Shown piece after piece: positions 1 to 8,260 of a stretch of DNA of 64,000 nucleotides. The DNA lies in the NCBI RefSeq assembly GCF_000758665.1, contig NZ_CP009285.1:6200001-6264000 (forward strand), given 5' to 3'. The notes under the pieces are model-generated. The model was given only the letters and a program-made list of their open reading frames with translations. It did not search any database and was not told the origin of the DNA. Positions within the stretch are counted from its first letter, which is position 1; every line of letters begins with the position of its first letter. The DNA comes from Paenibacillus borealis (GTDB lineage: Bacteria; Bacillota; Bacilli; Paenibacillales; Paenibacillaceae). The position numbers were made by a program, and so were the translations under genes.

Positions 1-80
1 CCGACTGTATCGACAATATCATGCCGCGCCAGCACGCTCTCGATAACCTCTTCCGGAATATTACCGTGTCCGCTAGCCAC
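1..80 (-). CDS. dnaG: DNA primase DnaG, N-terminal fragment (cut by window edge)
   Basis: Only about the first 26 codons are inside the window. Read on the minus strand they give VASGHGNIPEEVIESVLARH and then DIVDTV, which matches the start of Bacillota DnaG just before the zinc-binding domain. DnaG makes RNA primers for replication at the fork. I place the start at the GTG at 80 because an AAGGTGG Shine-Dalgarno lies five bases upstream (92-86); an in-frame ATG at 95 would put that sequence inside the gene. It follows yqxD by 39 bases on the same strand, the same order as the yqxD-dnaG-sigA operon of Bacillus, so co-transcription is likely. Catalytic domains lie outside the window. The identity rests on a short stretch but the sequence and context agree. 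Confidence 0.9.
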   Translation of the reverse strand, partial: MASGHGNIPEEVIESVLARHDIVDTV

Positions 81-119
81 TTCAACCACCTTCATCTCTT
101 AACAAATAAATATAATTCG

Positions 120-593
120 CTACAGCTGAACATTCTCCTGCAAAAAAGTTAAAACTTTTGTCAGTTTATGTTGAAAATAAATTTTTTCCTCTGCGGTAAT
201 CGCTTTTGGCCCCTTGGAATAGTGGCCGCGCCTGCGCTCTACCGCCCGGGCATGCCTGCCCTCCAGCATAAAATCCATTTTGGAATCCTCATATTCCTGC
301 CCCCGGTTCGAGAGCACCCTGCAGCGTTTGCCCAGCGCCAGCGCAGCAAGTCCATAATCCTGCGTAATTACGACATCTCCTGCAGAAATATGATTAGCGA
401 TATACAAATCGGCACTGTCAGCTCCGCGGTCCACCTGGACAACCGTAACACCTTCTTCAGCTTTGAGTACATGATCGTAAGAAGAAACCATCAGCACCGG
501 TATGCCAAAACTGCGGGCCACGGTAGTGATCTCCTGTTTGACCGGACAAGCATCCCCATCCACGACAATCTTTCTTTCCTGGGACCTCACCAT
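120..593 (-). CDS. yqxD: UPF0178 / YaiI-YqxD family protein
   Basis: A 157-residue protein of the YaiI/YqxD (UPF0178) family. The family hallmark VVDGDACPV is near the N-terminus, and the acidic patterns VDRGADSAD and ITQDYGLA follow in the middle. These aspartates resemble a PIN/NYN-like nuclease fold, but no biochemical role is established for the family. The start is uncertain. TTG at 605, ATG at 593 and GTG at 590 are all in frame; I chose the ATG at 593 because GGTGAG lies just upstream. It is the first gene of a unit reading into dnaG, as in Bacillus, and a 10-bp inverted repeat lies about 70 bases upstream. In Bacillus ccpN and yqfL separate glyS from yqxD; they are absent here. Confidence 0.85.
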   Translation of the reverse strand: MVRSQERKIVVDGDACPVKQEITTVARSFGIPVLMVSSYDHVLKAEEGVTVVQVDRGADSADLYIANHISAGDVVITQDYGLAALALGKRCRVLSNRGQEYEDSKMDFMLEGRHARAVERRRGHYSKGPKAITAEEKIYFQHKLTKVLTFLQENVQL

Positions 594-663
594 GCTTCTC
601 ACCAAATTCCCGTGTAATATATATACGCTCCGCTTGGCAGAAATCCTTCTTTGTAAAGCATAA

Positions 664-706
664 ATACGGAACGAATGTCAACTTACTCATTGGCACCGTT
701 CCGTAT
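664..706 (-). promoter_or_regulatory. Inverted repeat in glyS-yqxD gap (weak terminator or operator)
   Basis: Perfect 10-bp arms ATACGGAACG (664-673) and CGTTCCGTAT (697-706) are separated by 23 bases. On the minus strand a TTGACA hexamer (681-676) sits inside the loop, next to the downstream arm, and the hairpin is followed by TTATGCTTT. It can be read as a weak factor-independent terminator for glyQS or as an operator over a promoter for yqxD-dnaG. No good -10 hexamer stands at 17 bases from TTGACA, so the promoter reading is not secure. Confidence 0.45.
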
Positions 707-771
707 ATTTATACCCTAAACCCTCAATCTATACCATAAGTCACAAACATTACTTGAATTTCAGTCCCTGC

Positions 772-2853
772 TTACCACACCAGCTTGCCGAAATCGGCAA
801 ACAATCTGGAGTCCGCGTTGATGCCGGACAGGAGTGCCAGACGGTTAGCGCGAACCGCCTCGTCTTCGGCCATAACCATAACGGAATCGAAGAATCCGGT
901 GACGGCTTCCTTCAGCCCCGACAGAATCTGCAGCGCTTCAGCCGCATGCCGGATGGCAAGTGCTTCGCGGTAAGGGTCATGGATACTCTGCCAGGTCTGG
1001 TACAGCTTCTGTTCGGCTTCTTCTTTGAGCAGAGCAGGATCGATTACCGCCCCTTCGGCTGCTTTGGCCGCCAGATTGCTGACACGGGTCAGGGAATCCA
1101 CAGTGATTTTGAAATCAGCTACGTCTGTTACTGCATTCATAAGCGCAAGACTTCTGCCTACCACATCAACGATATCATCGAAACCGGCAGCAGTAGCTGC
1201 ATCCACCACATCATAGTGGACATTATTGTCGGATAATAGGCGTTTGACGCGCAGACCGAAGAACTCGTAAAGGTTTATACGCAGCTCAGGGGTGAAATGT
1301 TTCTCTGCACGTAAACTTTCATGAACTTCCAGCGCTGCAGCGAAAATTTCCTGCAAACTGATGCTGAGCTGATGCTCCAGCACAATCTGCACAATTCCTG
1401 CCGCCTGACGGCGCAGTGCATAAGGGTCCTGGGAACCGGTCGGAATAATTCCGATCGAGAAACAGCCCACGATGGTGTCGATTTTATCGGCCAGGCTGAC
1501 TACCAGTCCAGCTTGCGTGGAAGGAACGGCATCTCCGGCGAAACGCGGCTGATAGTGCTCAAAGATCGCTTTGGATACATTGTCAGCTTCGCCGGACTTA
1601 CGGGCATAATCCTCACCCATCGTACCCTGCAGCTCAGGGAACTCACCAACCATTTGCGTAACCAGGTCGAATTTACAGATATCCGCAGTCCGGCTGACTT
1701 CAGCCGCGGCACTTGCCGGCAGCGCAAGCTTCACAGCCAGACGGTCAGCGATGGCACGGATGCGGCGCACTTTATCTCCTACACTGCCCAGCTCTTCGTG
1801 ATACACGATATTCTCGAGCTTGGCCAGCGCATCGTTAATCTGCAGCTTCTGGTCCTCTTCATAAAAGAATTTGGCATCCTGCAGCCGGGCGCGCAGCACC
1901 TTCTCGTTACCCTTGGCGATCACATCCAGCGATACTGCATTCCCGTTGCGCACAGTTACGAAGAACGGAAGAAGCTTGCCGTCTTCGCCGAACACCGGGA
2001 AGTAACGCTGATGTTCGCGCATGGAAGTAATCAGCACATCCTGCGGGATGTTCAGGAAAGCAGGGTCGAATGTACCGAACAAGACGGTCGGTGTTTCTAC
2101 CAGGAACAGCACTTCTTCGAGCAGATCTTCCTTAATCGCAATCTTCCAGCTCTTCTCTTCTGCGAGCTTGTTGATTCCGCTAAGGATCAGCTCTTCGCGT
2201 TCCTTCACATCTACGAGCACATGCTGGCTGCGCAGAGCTTCGACATACAGGGCAGGCTCAGCAATAACTGCTTCCTTCCCAAGGAAACGGTGGCCGCGGC
2301 TCACATTGCCGGCTTTGACTCCGGTAATCGTAAGGTCAATAATCTCCTGGCCGAAGAGCGCGACCATCCAGCGGATCGGACGGACAAATTTGAAATCATA
2401 AGCGCCCCAGCGCATATTTTTGGGGAAAGTCATGGCATTTACAATACCTGTAAGACCTTCAGAGAGCAGGGAAGCTGTCTCAATCCCGGTGCTGCTCTTG
2501 GTGGCATAGATATATTCTACGCCTGCCAGTTCCTTGAAGGTAAACTGCTCCGGTGCTACTCCCTGGCTGCGGGCAAAACCAAGTGCCGCCTTGCTCCATT
2601 CGCCGTTTGCGTCCAGGGCGATTTTGCGTGACGGGCCTTTGACTTCTTCACTTACATCTTCCTGCCGCTGCGCAGCATCCTTCACCAGCACAGCAAGACG
2701 CCGCGGTGTTGCATATGCACTTACGCCATTGTGGCTGATCCTTGAGGCTTCGAGCCATTTCACGGTTCTGTCCTTCAGCTGTTCCATAGCGGCGCGGATG
2801 AAGCGGGCCGGAATTTCCTCAAGACCGATCTCGAACAAAATATCTTTAGACAA
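772..2853 (-). CDS. glyS: Glycine-tRNA ligase beta subunit
   Basis: The beta chain of the bacterial alpha2-beta2 glycyl-tRNA synthetase, which recognises tRNA-Gly and works with the catalytic GlyQ chain in the cytoplasm. The start [18 protein letters not shown] and the motif [11 protein letters not shown] are typical. The C-terminal part, with [17 protein letters not shown] and the following helices, is the DALR-type anticodon-binding domain. Length 693 residues is normal for the family. I start it at the TTG at 2853, because AAGGTG lies six bases upstream. The longer GTG start at 2862 would have no ribosome site of its own. With this start it overlaps the end of glyQ by eight bases, implying translational coupling. 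Expression should follow the T-box upstream of glyQ. Confidence 0.97.
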   Translation of the reverse strand: MSKDILFEIGLEEIPARFIRAAMEQLKDRTVKWLEASRISHNGVSAYATPRRLAVLVKDAAQRQEDVSEEVKGPSRKIALDANGEWSKAALGFARSQGVAPEQFTFKELAGVEYIYATKSSTGIETASLLSEGLTGIVNAMTFPKNMRWGAYDFKFVRPIRWMVALFGQEIIDLTITGVKAGNVSRGHRFLGKEAVIAEPALYVEALRSQHVLVDVKEREELILSGINKLAEEKSWKIAIKEDLLEEVLFLVETPTVLFGTFDPAFLNIPQDVLITSMREHQRYFPVFGEDGKLLPFFVTVRNGNAVSLDVIAKGNEKVLRARLQDAKFFYEEDQKLQINDALAKLENIVYHEELGSVGDKVRRIRAIADRLAVKLALPASAAAEVSRTADICKFDLVTQMVGEFPELQGTMGEDYARKSGEADNVSKAIFEHYQPRFAGDAVPSTQAGLVVSLADKIDTIVGCFSIGIIPTGSQDPYALRRQAAGIVQIVLEHQLSISLQEIFAAALEVHESLRAEKHFTPELRINLYEFFGLRVKRLLSDNNVHYDVVDAATAAGFDDIVDVVGRSLALMNAVTDVADFKITVDSLTRVSNLAAKAAEGAVIDPALLKEEAEQKLYQTWQSIHDPYREALAIRHAAEALQILSGLKEAVTGFFDSVMVMAEDEAVRANRLALLSGINADSRLFADFGKLVW

Positions 2854-3733
2854 GGTCAGCACCTTCTTTCTTCAGCAGCGGGAAGCCGAGCTTCTCGCGT
2901 TCCTCCAGATATGTTGCCGCTACGGTGCGGGCAAGATTACGCACTCTTGTAATGAAGCCCGTACGTTCCGTTACACTGATCGCTCCGCGCGCATCCAGAA
3001 GGTTGAAGGTATGCGAGCATTTCAGCACGTAGTCATACGCCGGGAAAACCAGGTGGTTCTCCATCGCTCTGCGCGCTTCCTCTTCGTAGGTGTTGAACAG
3101 GGTGAACAGCATTTTGACATCGGAGACTTCAAAAGTATACGTGGAATGCTCCACCTCCGGCTGATGGAACACATCACCGTAAGTCATTCCGTCGACCCAT
3201 TCCAGATCGAATACATTTTCTTTATCCTGAATGTAGGAAGCAAGACGCTCCATACCATAGGTAATTTCCACCGCTACCGGACTTGCTTCAATTCCGCCTA
3301 CCTGCTGGAAGTAGGTGAATTGCGTAATTTCCATACCATCCAGCCATACTTCCCAGCCGAGGCCCGCACAGCCCAGGGACGGGTTCTCCCAGTTGTCTTC
3401 AACAAACCGTACGTCATGCAGCAGGGGATCTACGCCCAGTGCCTTCAAGCTATCCAGGTACAGCTCCTGAATATTGTCCGGGGACGGCTTGATGATGACC
3501 TGGAACTGGTGATGCTGGTACAGGCGGTTCGGGTTCTCCCCGTAACGGCCGTCTGACGGACGGCGTGAAGGCTCGACATAAGCGACCTTCCAGGGCTCTG
3601 GACCAAGCGACCGCAAAAAGGTCATAGGATTCATCGTGCCCGCCCCTTTTTCCGTATCATACGGCTGGACGAGAATGCAGTTCTGGGCTGCCCAGAACTG
3701 CTGCAGTGTCAGAATCATCTGCTGAAAGTTCAT
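2846..3733 (-). CDS. glyQ: Glycine-tRNA ligase alpha subunit
   Basis: Catalytic alpha chain of the tetrameric glycyl-tRNA synthetase (class II), 295 residues, the usual length. Conserved stretches include [14 protein letters not shown] near residue 13, [19 protein letters not shown] and the nearby [19 protein letters not shown], which form the ATP and glycine site. The ATG at 3733 is the natural start. The gene is preceded by a T-box leader and a consensus promoter, so its transcription is expected to rise when uncharged tRNA-Gly accumulates. It is coupled to glyS downstream by an eight-base overlap. Between the leader terminator and the start codon there are about 145 bases without an evident gene. 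Confidence 0.98.
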   Translation of the reverse strand: MNFQQMILTLQQFWAAQNCILVQPYDTEKGAGTMNPMTFLRSLGPEPWKVAYVEPSRRPSDGRYGENPNRLYQHHQFQVIIKPSPDNIQELYLDSLKALGVDPLLHDVRFVEDNWENPSLGCAGLGWEVWLDGMEITQFTYFQQVGGIEASPVAVEITYGMERLASYIQDKENVFDLEWVDGMTYGDVFHQPEVEHSTYTFEVSDVKMLFTLFNTYEEEARRAMENHLVFPAYDYVLKCSHTFNLLDARGAISVTERTGFITRVRNLARTVAATYLEEREKLGFPLLKKEGADLV

Positions 3734-3877
3734 ACTACCGACTCCTTCGCTTTACAAGTGTGTACTGCCTCTTACTTATGACTGGCTCTTGCTGCTGCGC
3801 GATGGAGGCGGTCACCGGCTTCTATATCCCTGCGGCAGGTTACGGAGAGTATATCCTCCATAGGTCCATCACAAGGC

Positions 3878-4160
3878 AAAAAAGCTCCCGCCCCCATGCC
3901 TGATTAACAGACATAGGGACGAGAGCCTCAAATTCTTCTCCCGCGGTTCCACCCTACTTGATTACGCTACGCGAAATCCACTTTTCATACTGCCGCTTCC
4001 GTACTCCCGGGCGCCATGTTCATGAACGTTGTCCCGCCAGGCTTCCACTATCCCCGGCTCGCTGAAGCGACAAATCGATTCATTACTTTCCCGATCACTG
4101 CACTCTCTCCATAAGCTGGAGCAATCACGGCATTGCTATAAATTGCTGTAAAAAGAAACT
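3878..4160 (-). promoter_or_regulatory. Glycine T-box riboswitch leader of glyQS
   Basis: The minus strand carries the T-box consensus AGGGTGGAACCGCG at 3955-3942, which pairs with the free tRNA acceptor end. Upstream is a typical Stem I with GAGCCGGGGATAGTGGAAGCC. A GGC glycine codon at 4015-4013, in the context ACATGGCGCC, fits the specifier position of known glyQS T-boxes. Downstream, arms at 3910-3926 and 3884-3900 form a terminator ending in a T-run (3883-3878); the T-box bases 5' of it can form the competing antiterminator. Uncharged tRNA-Gly should therefore switch glyQS on. The 5' end is inferred from the promoter at 4167-4195. Confidence 0.93.
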
Positions 4161-4166
4161 GAACTT

Positions 4167-4195
4167 ATAGTAACGGATATTTCGCGTTTCGTCAA
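4167..4195 (-). promoter_or_regulatory. Sigma-A-type promoter of the glyQS T-box transcript
   Basis: On the minus strand TTGACG (4195-4190) and TACTAT (4172-4167) are 17 bases apart, close to the vegetative consensus. The -35 hexamer physically overlaps the TGA stop codon of recO (4194-4192), so recO ends exactly where glyQS transcription begins. Confidence 0.85.
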
Positions 4196-4947
4196 ATATT
4201 GTATTTATCGAGCTGATCGAGGAAACTCTGCGTCTTCAGCCGGAGTCCCAGCTGCATATCCATAAATGCCCGCATAATGGCCTTGAGCTCCGCGCGGGTA
4301 TCAAGCTTCACATCCACATTGCCAAGTCTGGTCAGATCCAGCGCTGCGAATACACGAAGAAGCTTCAGGGCACGCGGAGAAATCTCCATCGCCGGAGGAT
4401 CATTATGCCGGCAGCTGCGGCAGATGACACCGCCAAGACGCGGACTGATTCTAAGCTCCTCATCCGGCTTGTCCATATCGCAGACGACGCAGGCATCGAG
4501 CTGCGGGCCATAGCCTGCCGCCTGGAGCACTTTCATTTCAAAAACATTTATGATGATGCCGGGCTCTTTGTCTTCTTCAAGTGCATTCAGACAGGCGCTT
4601 AGTTGACGGAACCAAAAGCTTCCCGTCTCTTCATCATGCAGTACCCGGTCAAGCAGCTCGCAGGCATAGGATGCATACGCCGCTTTGACAAGATCCTCAC
4701 GCAGCGGATGATGGGACTTCGTGATCTCCCCGGCATTCAGTGTTCCCAGTCCGCCATTGTTGCGGAAAAACACAAATTCTCCTGTTGTGAACAACTGGAT
4801 CAGGGCAGCATGGCGGCTTTTCACCTTCTTAGCGCCCCGTACCAGAACCCCTACTTTACCGGCGTTCTCGGTGCAAAGCGTAATAATTGCGTTCCCTTCG
4901 CCGTAGTCCATGCTGCGGATGACGATCCCTTCCACCCTGTATAGCAT
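4192..4947 (-). CDS. recO: DNA repair protein RecO
   Basis: RecO helps load RecA by annealing DNA and displacing SSB together with RecR in the RecFOR repair route. The 251-residue protein starts MLYRVEGIVIRSMDYGEGN, the typical N-terminal OB fold. It keeps the four-cysteine zinc site: C153 and C156 (CVVC), then C176 and C179 (CRSC). The ATG at 4947 is preceded by GGGGGAAGAGG; a GTG at 4965 would add six unconserved residues. It sits in the conserved series era, yqzL, recO, 36 bases after yqzL, and is probably in the same transcript. Its stop codon overlaps the glyQS promoter. Confidence 0.96.
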   Translation of the reverse strand: MLYRVEGIVIRSMDYGEGNAIITLCTENAGKVGVLVRGAKKVKSRHAALIQLFTTGEFVFFRNNGGLGTLNAGEITKSHHPLREDLVKAAYASYACELLDRVLHDEETGSFWFRQLSACLNALEEDKEPGIIINVFEMKVLQAAGYGPQLDACVVCDMDKPDEELRISPRLGGVICRSCRHNDPPAMEISPRALKLLRVFAALDLTRLGNVDVKLDTRAELKAIMRAFMDMQLGLRLKTQSFLDQLDKYNI

Positions 4948-4983
4948 GCCTCTTCCCCCAACCACTCGGCAAGCAACCAGTCC

Positions 4984-5127
4984 TTATTGTGCTTCTTCAT
5001 CAATGACCATCTCTTCCTCCGCCGGCAGCGGTCCGCTGCTCTCCGGCGAATCCCCGGCTTCCCTGTACAGCAAATAAGCATCGACATCTCCAGTCATTGC
5101 AAAATACTTCCACGAAAAGTTCCGCAT
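4984..5127 (-). CDS. yqzL: YqzL family small protein
   Basis: A 47-codon gene between era and recO, where Bacillus also has the 47-residue YqzL. The product begins MRNFSWKYFAMTGDVDAYLL and continues with an acidic tail ending VIDEEAQ. The pattern FSWK(Y/V)F, TG(D/N)(V/I)D, (A/T)YLL is the family signature as I remember it. The start is the ATG at 5127 with AAAGGA upstream; another ATG ten bases earlier is out of frame. Function is unknown. No signal peptide or membrane segment is visible. The gene is easily missed because it is so short, and a longer open frame covers it in another phase. Confidence 0.85.
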   Translation of the reverse strand: MRNFSWKYFAMTGDVDAYLLYREAGDSPESSGPLPAEEEMVIDEEAQ

Positions 5128-5234
5128 TCGTATTCATCCTTTCTTCGGAAACACGATGTCTCTTCAGAAGTAGGATGTACGAAGCTCAAGGATCTATCCT
5201 TGCAATTCCTGCCAAGTAGGAGCGGAGGGAGAGT

Positions 5235-6128
5235 TTATTGGTCTTTGTGGAAGCCCAAATCCCGCAGTACGCGGTCCTGATTGCGCCAGTCTTTTTTCAC
5301 TTTTACCCATAGTTCCAGAAAAATCTTCGAACCCAGCAGGTTCTCAATATCCGTCCGCGCACGCCGTCCGACTTCTTTCAGCAGGGCGCCCTGCTTGCCG
5401 ATAATGATCCCCTTCTGGGAATCGCGCTCCACAAAAATAACGGCCGAAATATGCACTACGCCATTAGGTTCCACACTCATGTCCTCAATCGCCACTGCAA
5501 TGGAGTGTGGTACTTCTTCGCGGGTCAGATGCAGAATCTTCTCACGGATCAGCTCCGCACAGACGAACTGCTCCGGATGATCGGTAATCTGGTCGTCCGG
5601 GTAATACTGCGGGCCTTCCGGCAGATATTTCTGTACCTGCTCCAGCAGCGTATTGACATTGCTGCCCATTTTGGCAGAAATCGGCACAATCTCGGCGAAC
5701 TCATGCAGCTTGTTGTATTCGGTAATCATCGGAAGCAGCGCTTCCGGCTCGATCTTGTCAATCTTGTTCATTACGAGAATGACCGGTGTCTTGATGGAGT
5801 TCAGCTGTTCCGCGATATAACGGTCACCGCCGCCCATCCCCTCTGAAGCATCAACCAGGAACAATACAGCCTCCACTTCATGCAGGGTGCTCATCGCCGT
5901 CTGGTTCATGTAATCGCCCAGCTTGGATTGTCTTTTATGGATACCCGGTGTGTCCAGGAATACGATCTGTGAATTATTGGCGGTATATACCCCGTGAATT
6001 TTGTTTCTGGTCGTCTGAGGCTTGTCCGACATAATGGCGATCTTCTGGCCGATCACCTGGTTCATGAGTGTCGATTTGCCTACGTTCGGTCTGCCGATAA
6101 TGGCGACAAACCCTGATTTGAATTTCAT
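5235..6128 (-). CDS. era: GTPase Era
   Basis: Essential GTPase that assists 16S rRNA maturation and assembly of the small ribosomal subunit. The 297-residue protein has G1 GRPNVGKST (residues 12-20), G3 DTPG, G4 NKID, and a C-terminal KH RNA-binding domain with [15 protein letters not shown]. The ATG at 6128 follows AGGAGG with standard spacing. It lies upstream of yqzL and recO, and is separated from cdd by 545 bases rich in repeats, so era-yqzL-recO is probably its own unit in this genome. Confidence 0.98.
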   Translation of the reverse strand: MKFKSGFVAIIGRPNVGKSTLMNQVIGQKIAIMSDKPQTTRNKIHGVYTANNSQIVFLDTPGIHKRQSKLGDYMNQTAMSTLHEVEAVLFLVDASEGMGGGDRYIAEQLNSIKTPVILVMNKIDKIEPEALLPMITEYNKLHEFAEIVPISAKMGSNVNTLLEQVQKYLPEGPQYYPDDQITDHPEQFVCAELIREKILHLTREEVPHSIAVAIEDMSVEPNGVVHISAVIFVERDSQKGIIIGKQGALLKEVGRRARTDIENLLGSKIFLELWVKVKKDWRNQDRVLRDLGFHKDQ

Positions 6129-6234
6129 ATAATCCTCCTATTTGTCTTACAACTTGGTCAAAAGCGTTCATAACATTTTTAGATCAATCTGGAAACCTTG
6201 ATACAAGGTCAAAAGCGTTTCGATCCCCCTAATT

Positions 6235-6358
6235 CCCCCTTCGCCAAGGGGGACCCCAAGGGCCCCGGCCCTCTGGACACCCGGAACTGGCGTGGGCTCA
6301 GCGTCCGGTGCATTGAAGAGGGAATTAGAGCATGAGCGCTTACGTTCCCTGCGGGAAC
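6235..6358. repeat. GC-rich hairpin segment in the cdd-era gap
   Basis: The 545-base gap between cdd and era has no convincing gene. This part contains a perfect hairpin CCCCCTT-CGCC-AAGGGGG (6235-6252), a run of GGGCCCCGGCCC-type bases and a second hairpin GTTCCCTGCGGGAAC (6344-6358). An open frame across 6209-6451 on the minus strand has no ribosome site and no recognisable product. The segment looks like a compact intergenic element; no second copy was seen here. Confidence 0.4.
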
Positions 6359-6436
6359 ACGCTTTACTGCGGCGCGGAAAAGACTGGTTACTTTAACAAC
6401 AAAAACCCATACTAAAACCCTCGAAAACAAACTTAA

Positions 6437-6615
6437 TTGTATTTTGTACACTTATTCTGTTTAGAATCAGAACCTTTACAGGTTTAATTGTATTTGATAC
6501 AACTATTTCCTGAATTAGAGGCTATTTTCGGACTAAACTGCAAATATAGTTGTACTTTTTGCAGTTATATCGAAGTTTAGCTGAGTTAGCGGGCTTTTAA
6601 TTGTACAAAATACAA
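6437..6615. repeat. Four-box palindromic element, copy 1 (spacing 51-62-51)
   Basis: Four 15-bp boxes based on TTGTA-N5-TACAA start at 6437, 6488, 6550 and 6601. The second (TTGTATTTGATACAA) and fourth (TTGTACAAAATACAA) have perfect 5-bp arms. The first (TTGTATTTTGTACAC) and third (TTGTACTTTTTGCAG) are degraded in the right arm. Box starts are 51, 62 and 51 bases apart, exactly as in the copy at 47340-47518. Sequence between boxes is AT-rich. Located between cdd and era. Confidence 0.85.
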
Positions 6616-6673
6616 TTAACCTATGATCACCAGCATAACTAACCCCAATTAAATGCTCCACCCCACCTGAAGC

Positions 6674-7093
6674 CTACTCCGGAGCCTGCCCCTGCTCCAG
6701 ATCCGAAGGACCAAAAGCGCCGGGGAGCAGGTCGCGCACGGTAGTCTCCACGATGTCGCCCTTCAGGTTGCCGAGGATTACCGGCATATCGGGGCCGCAC
6801 AGCTCAACCATCACCTGGCGGCAGACGCCGCAAGGCGATACAGGGCCGTCCGTATCCGCGACTACAGCGATAGCCCGGAAGGTACCCGGCTTATGCCCGT
6901 CCGCAATCGCGCGGAACATAGCGGTCCGTTCCCCGCAGTTGGTCGGGCCGTAAGCAGCATTCTCAATATTACAGCCGTGGTGAACATTCCCGTCCTGGTC
7001 CAGCAGTGCAGCGCCGACCCCGAAACGAGAATAAGGTATATATGCATTGACTCTTGCCTTGATCGCTTCCTGAAGAAGTAGAGCAGAATCCAT
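6674..7093 (-). CDS. cdd: Cytidine deaminase
   Basis: Deaminates cytidine and deoxycytidine to uridine and deoxyuridine in pyrimidine salvage. The 139-residue protein has the tetrameric zinc-enzyme layout: TNCGERTA gives zinc ligand C53 and catalytic E55, and PCGVC gives ligands C88 and C91. The start at the ATG at 7093 (MDSALLLQEAIKARV) is fixed by a perfect AGGAGG six bases upstream (7105-7100); the longer open frame to 7132 runs into repeat DNA. It follows dgkA in the conserved ybeY-dgkA-cdd-era order but is separated from it by about 270 bases of repeat-like sequence. Confidence 0.97.
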   Translation of the reverse strand: MDSALLLQEAIKARVNAYIPYSRFGVGAALLDQDGNVHHGCNIENAAYGPTNCGERTAMFRAIADGHKPGTFRAIAVVADTDGPVSPCGVCRQVMVELCGPDMPVILGNLKGDIVETTVRDLLPGAFGPSDLEQGQAPE

Positions 7094-7099
7094 AGTTGT

Positions 7100-7300
7100 C
7101 CTCCTGAAAGTTTTATTGAGCATTCTCTTCATTGAATTTTCTTCGAAATAAAACTCACTTCGTAAGCATGGACCTAGTTTTGTGAGTATACACTGCTTCG
7201 TTTATTCTTCGCACAAAATTCGCTTCGTAGGCATACACCGCATCGATTATTCTTCGTACATAACCCGCCACTTAAGCATGGCCCGGTTTTGCAGTTCTAA
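7100..7300. repeat. Imperfect repeats upstream of cdd ending in its ribosome site
   Basis: Units built around TTCTTCG...CTTCGTA(A/G)GCAT begin near 7139, 7205 and 7250. On the minus strand the element ends with AAAACTTTCAGGAGG, so its last bases are the Shine-Dalgarno of cdd. A related element with the same end, CAAAACTTTCAGGAGG, precedes prmA (46525-46650). No gene is seen in this 270-base gap. Confidence 0.55.
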
Positions 7301-7361
7301 GTAAAGATGACGGAGCGCACAAAGCGGATCCGCCTCTCCCTAAGCTGAAGTTGTAAACTGA

Positions 7362-7757
7362 TTATGACATAAGACTTGTGATCCAGTCCATCACGGGATG
7401 ATAAAAAACATAGATTCCCGTAATAACAGCAAACACCGCCGTAAGCAGTACAGCTCCTGCGGCGGTATCTTTGGCCTTCTTAGCCAAGGGATGAATCTCC
7501 GGCGAGACCAGATCAATCGTCGCTTCAATTGCCGTATTCAGCAGCTCGGCGGTCAGCACCAGCGTAATCGCCAGGAGCAGCAGCATCCAGCTTGACAGAG
7601 GAAGCCTGAATGCAGCGGCGGCGGCCAGCACTATAACAGCAAGACCGCTGTGCACCTTCATATTCAGCTCCGACCGGAAAGCCGCAGCAATGCCATGAGC
7701 CGCGAAGCGAAAAGAATGCCAGAATTTTTTGTGGCCGACCGCCGTGTTCTTGACCAT
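7362..7757 (-). CDS. dgkA: Undecaprenol / diacylglycerol kinase
   Basis: Small membrane kinase of the DgkA family; in Gram-positive bacteria the substrate is mainly undecaprenol, giving the lipid carrier for wall synthesis. The 131-residue protein has three hydrophobic segments and the signature ELLNTAIEATIDLVSPE followed by KKAKDTAAGAVL, which holds the catalytic glutamate and nucleotide-binding residues. The start ATG (7757-7755) shares one base with the TAA stop of ybeY, so the two are translationally coupled. Gene order matches Bacillus (ybeY, dgkA, cdd). Confidence 0.96.
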   Translation of the reverse strand: MVKNTAVGHKKFWHSFRFAAHGIAAAFRSELNMKVHSGLAVIVLAAAAAFRLPLSSWMLLLLAITLVLTAELLNTAIEATIDLVSPEIHPLAKKAKDTAAGAVLLTAVFAVITGIYVFYHPVMDWITSLMS

Positions 7758-8260
7758 TAGCGTGTCAACCCGACCTGAGCCAGAACGTTCTCCTGCTTGG
7801 ACATCATCTCCGCCTCGGATTCCGGGTCCTGATGATCATAACCCAGTAAATGCAGGAAACCATGGACGAACAGGAAGCCCAGCTCGCGCTCCAGCGAATG
7901 TCCATATTCCAGCGCCTGCTCTTGCGCACGCGTTACGGAGATAATAATATCTCCAAGCACATAAGGAACTTCCTCCAGCTCCTCACCCTCGTCTTCGGCC
8001 ACAGCATATATAATTTCCGGCTCATCTTCTCCGGTCTCATTCATCGCGAAGGACAGCACATCCGTCGGACGGTCAATTCCCCGGTACTCCAGGTTAAGCT
8101 CATGAATGCGCTCATTATCGACAAAGGTAAGATCCACTTCACCCTTCTCGATCCCTTCAGCTTCACCCGCTTTCTGCAGAATGCGCTCCAGCAATTCAAT
8201 CAGCTCGCTGTTAATCTCATGTTCTTCCTGTTCATTGTTCCAAACGACGCTCAGGCTCAT
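7757..8260 (-). CDS. ybeY: Endoribonuclease YbeY (rRNA maturation)
   Basis: Zinc-dependent endoribonuclease for 16S rRNA 3'-end maturation and ribosome quality control. The 167-residue product carries the metal motif HGFLHLLGYDH, with ligands H133, H137 and H143. I start at the ATG at 8260 (MSLSVVWNNEQ), which overlaps the end of pgpH by 29 bases. The longer frame to 8314 would run through the pgpH coding end with unconserved residues. An acidic loop (residues 78-97) is longer than I expect for the family. Coupled to dgkA by a one-base stop/start overlap. Confidence 0.95.
   Translation of the reverse strand: MSLSVVWNNEQEEHEINSELIELLERILQKAGEAEGIEKGEVDLTFVDNERIHELNLEYRGIDRPTDVLSFAMNETGEDEPEIIYAVAEDEGEELEEVPYVLGDIIISVTRAQEQALEYGHSLERELGFLFVHGFLHLLGYDHQDPESEAEMMSKQENVLAQVGLTR

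Noticed and set aside
1321..2631. Plus-strand open frame (436 codons) opposite glyS
   Set aside because: Shadow of glyS; no family motifs and no promoter or ribosome site.
6209..6451. 80-codon minus-strand open frame in the era-cdd gap
   Set aside because: Covers hairpin DNA and the first TTGTA box; no ribosome site and unlikely composition.
6437..6615. Four-box arrays as CRISPR arrays
   Set aside because: Repeats are only 15 bp and imperfect, linkers are shared between copies instead of unique, and no cas genes are present.
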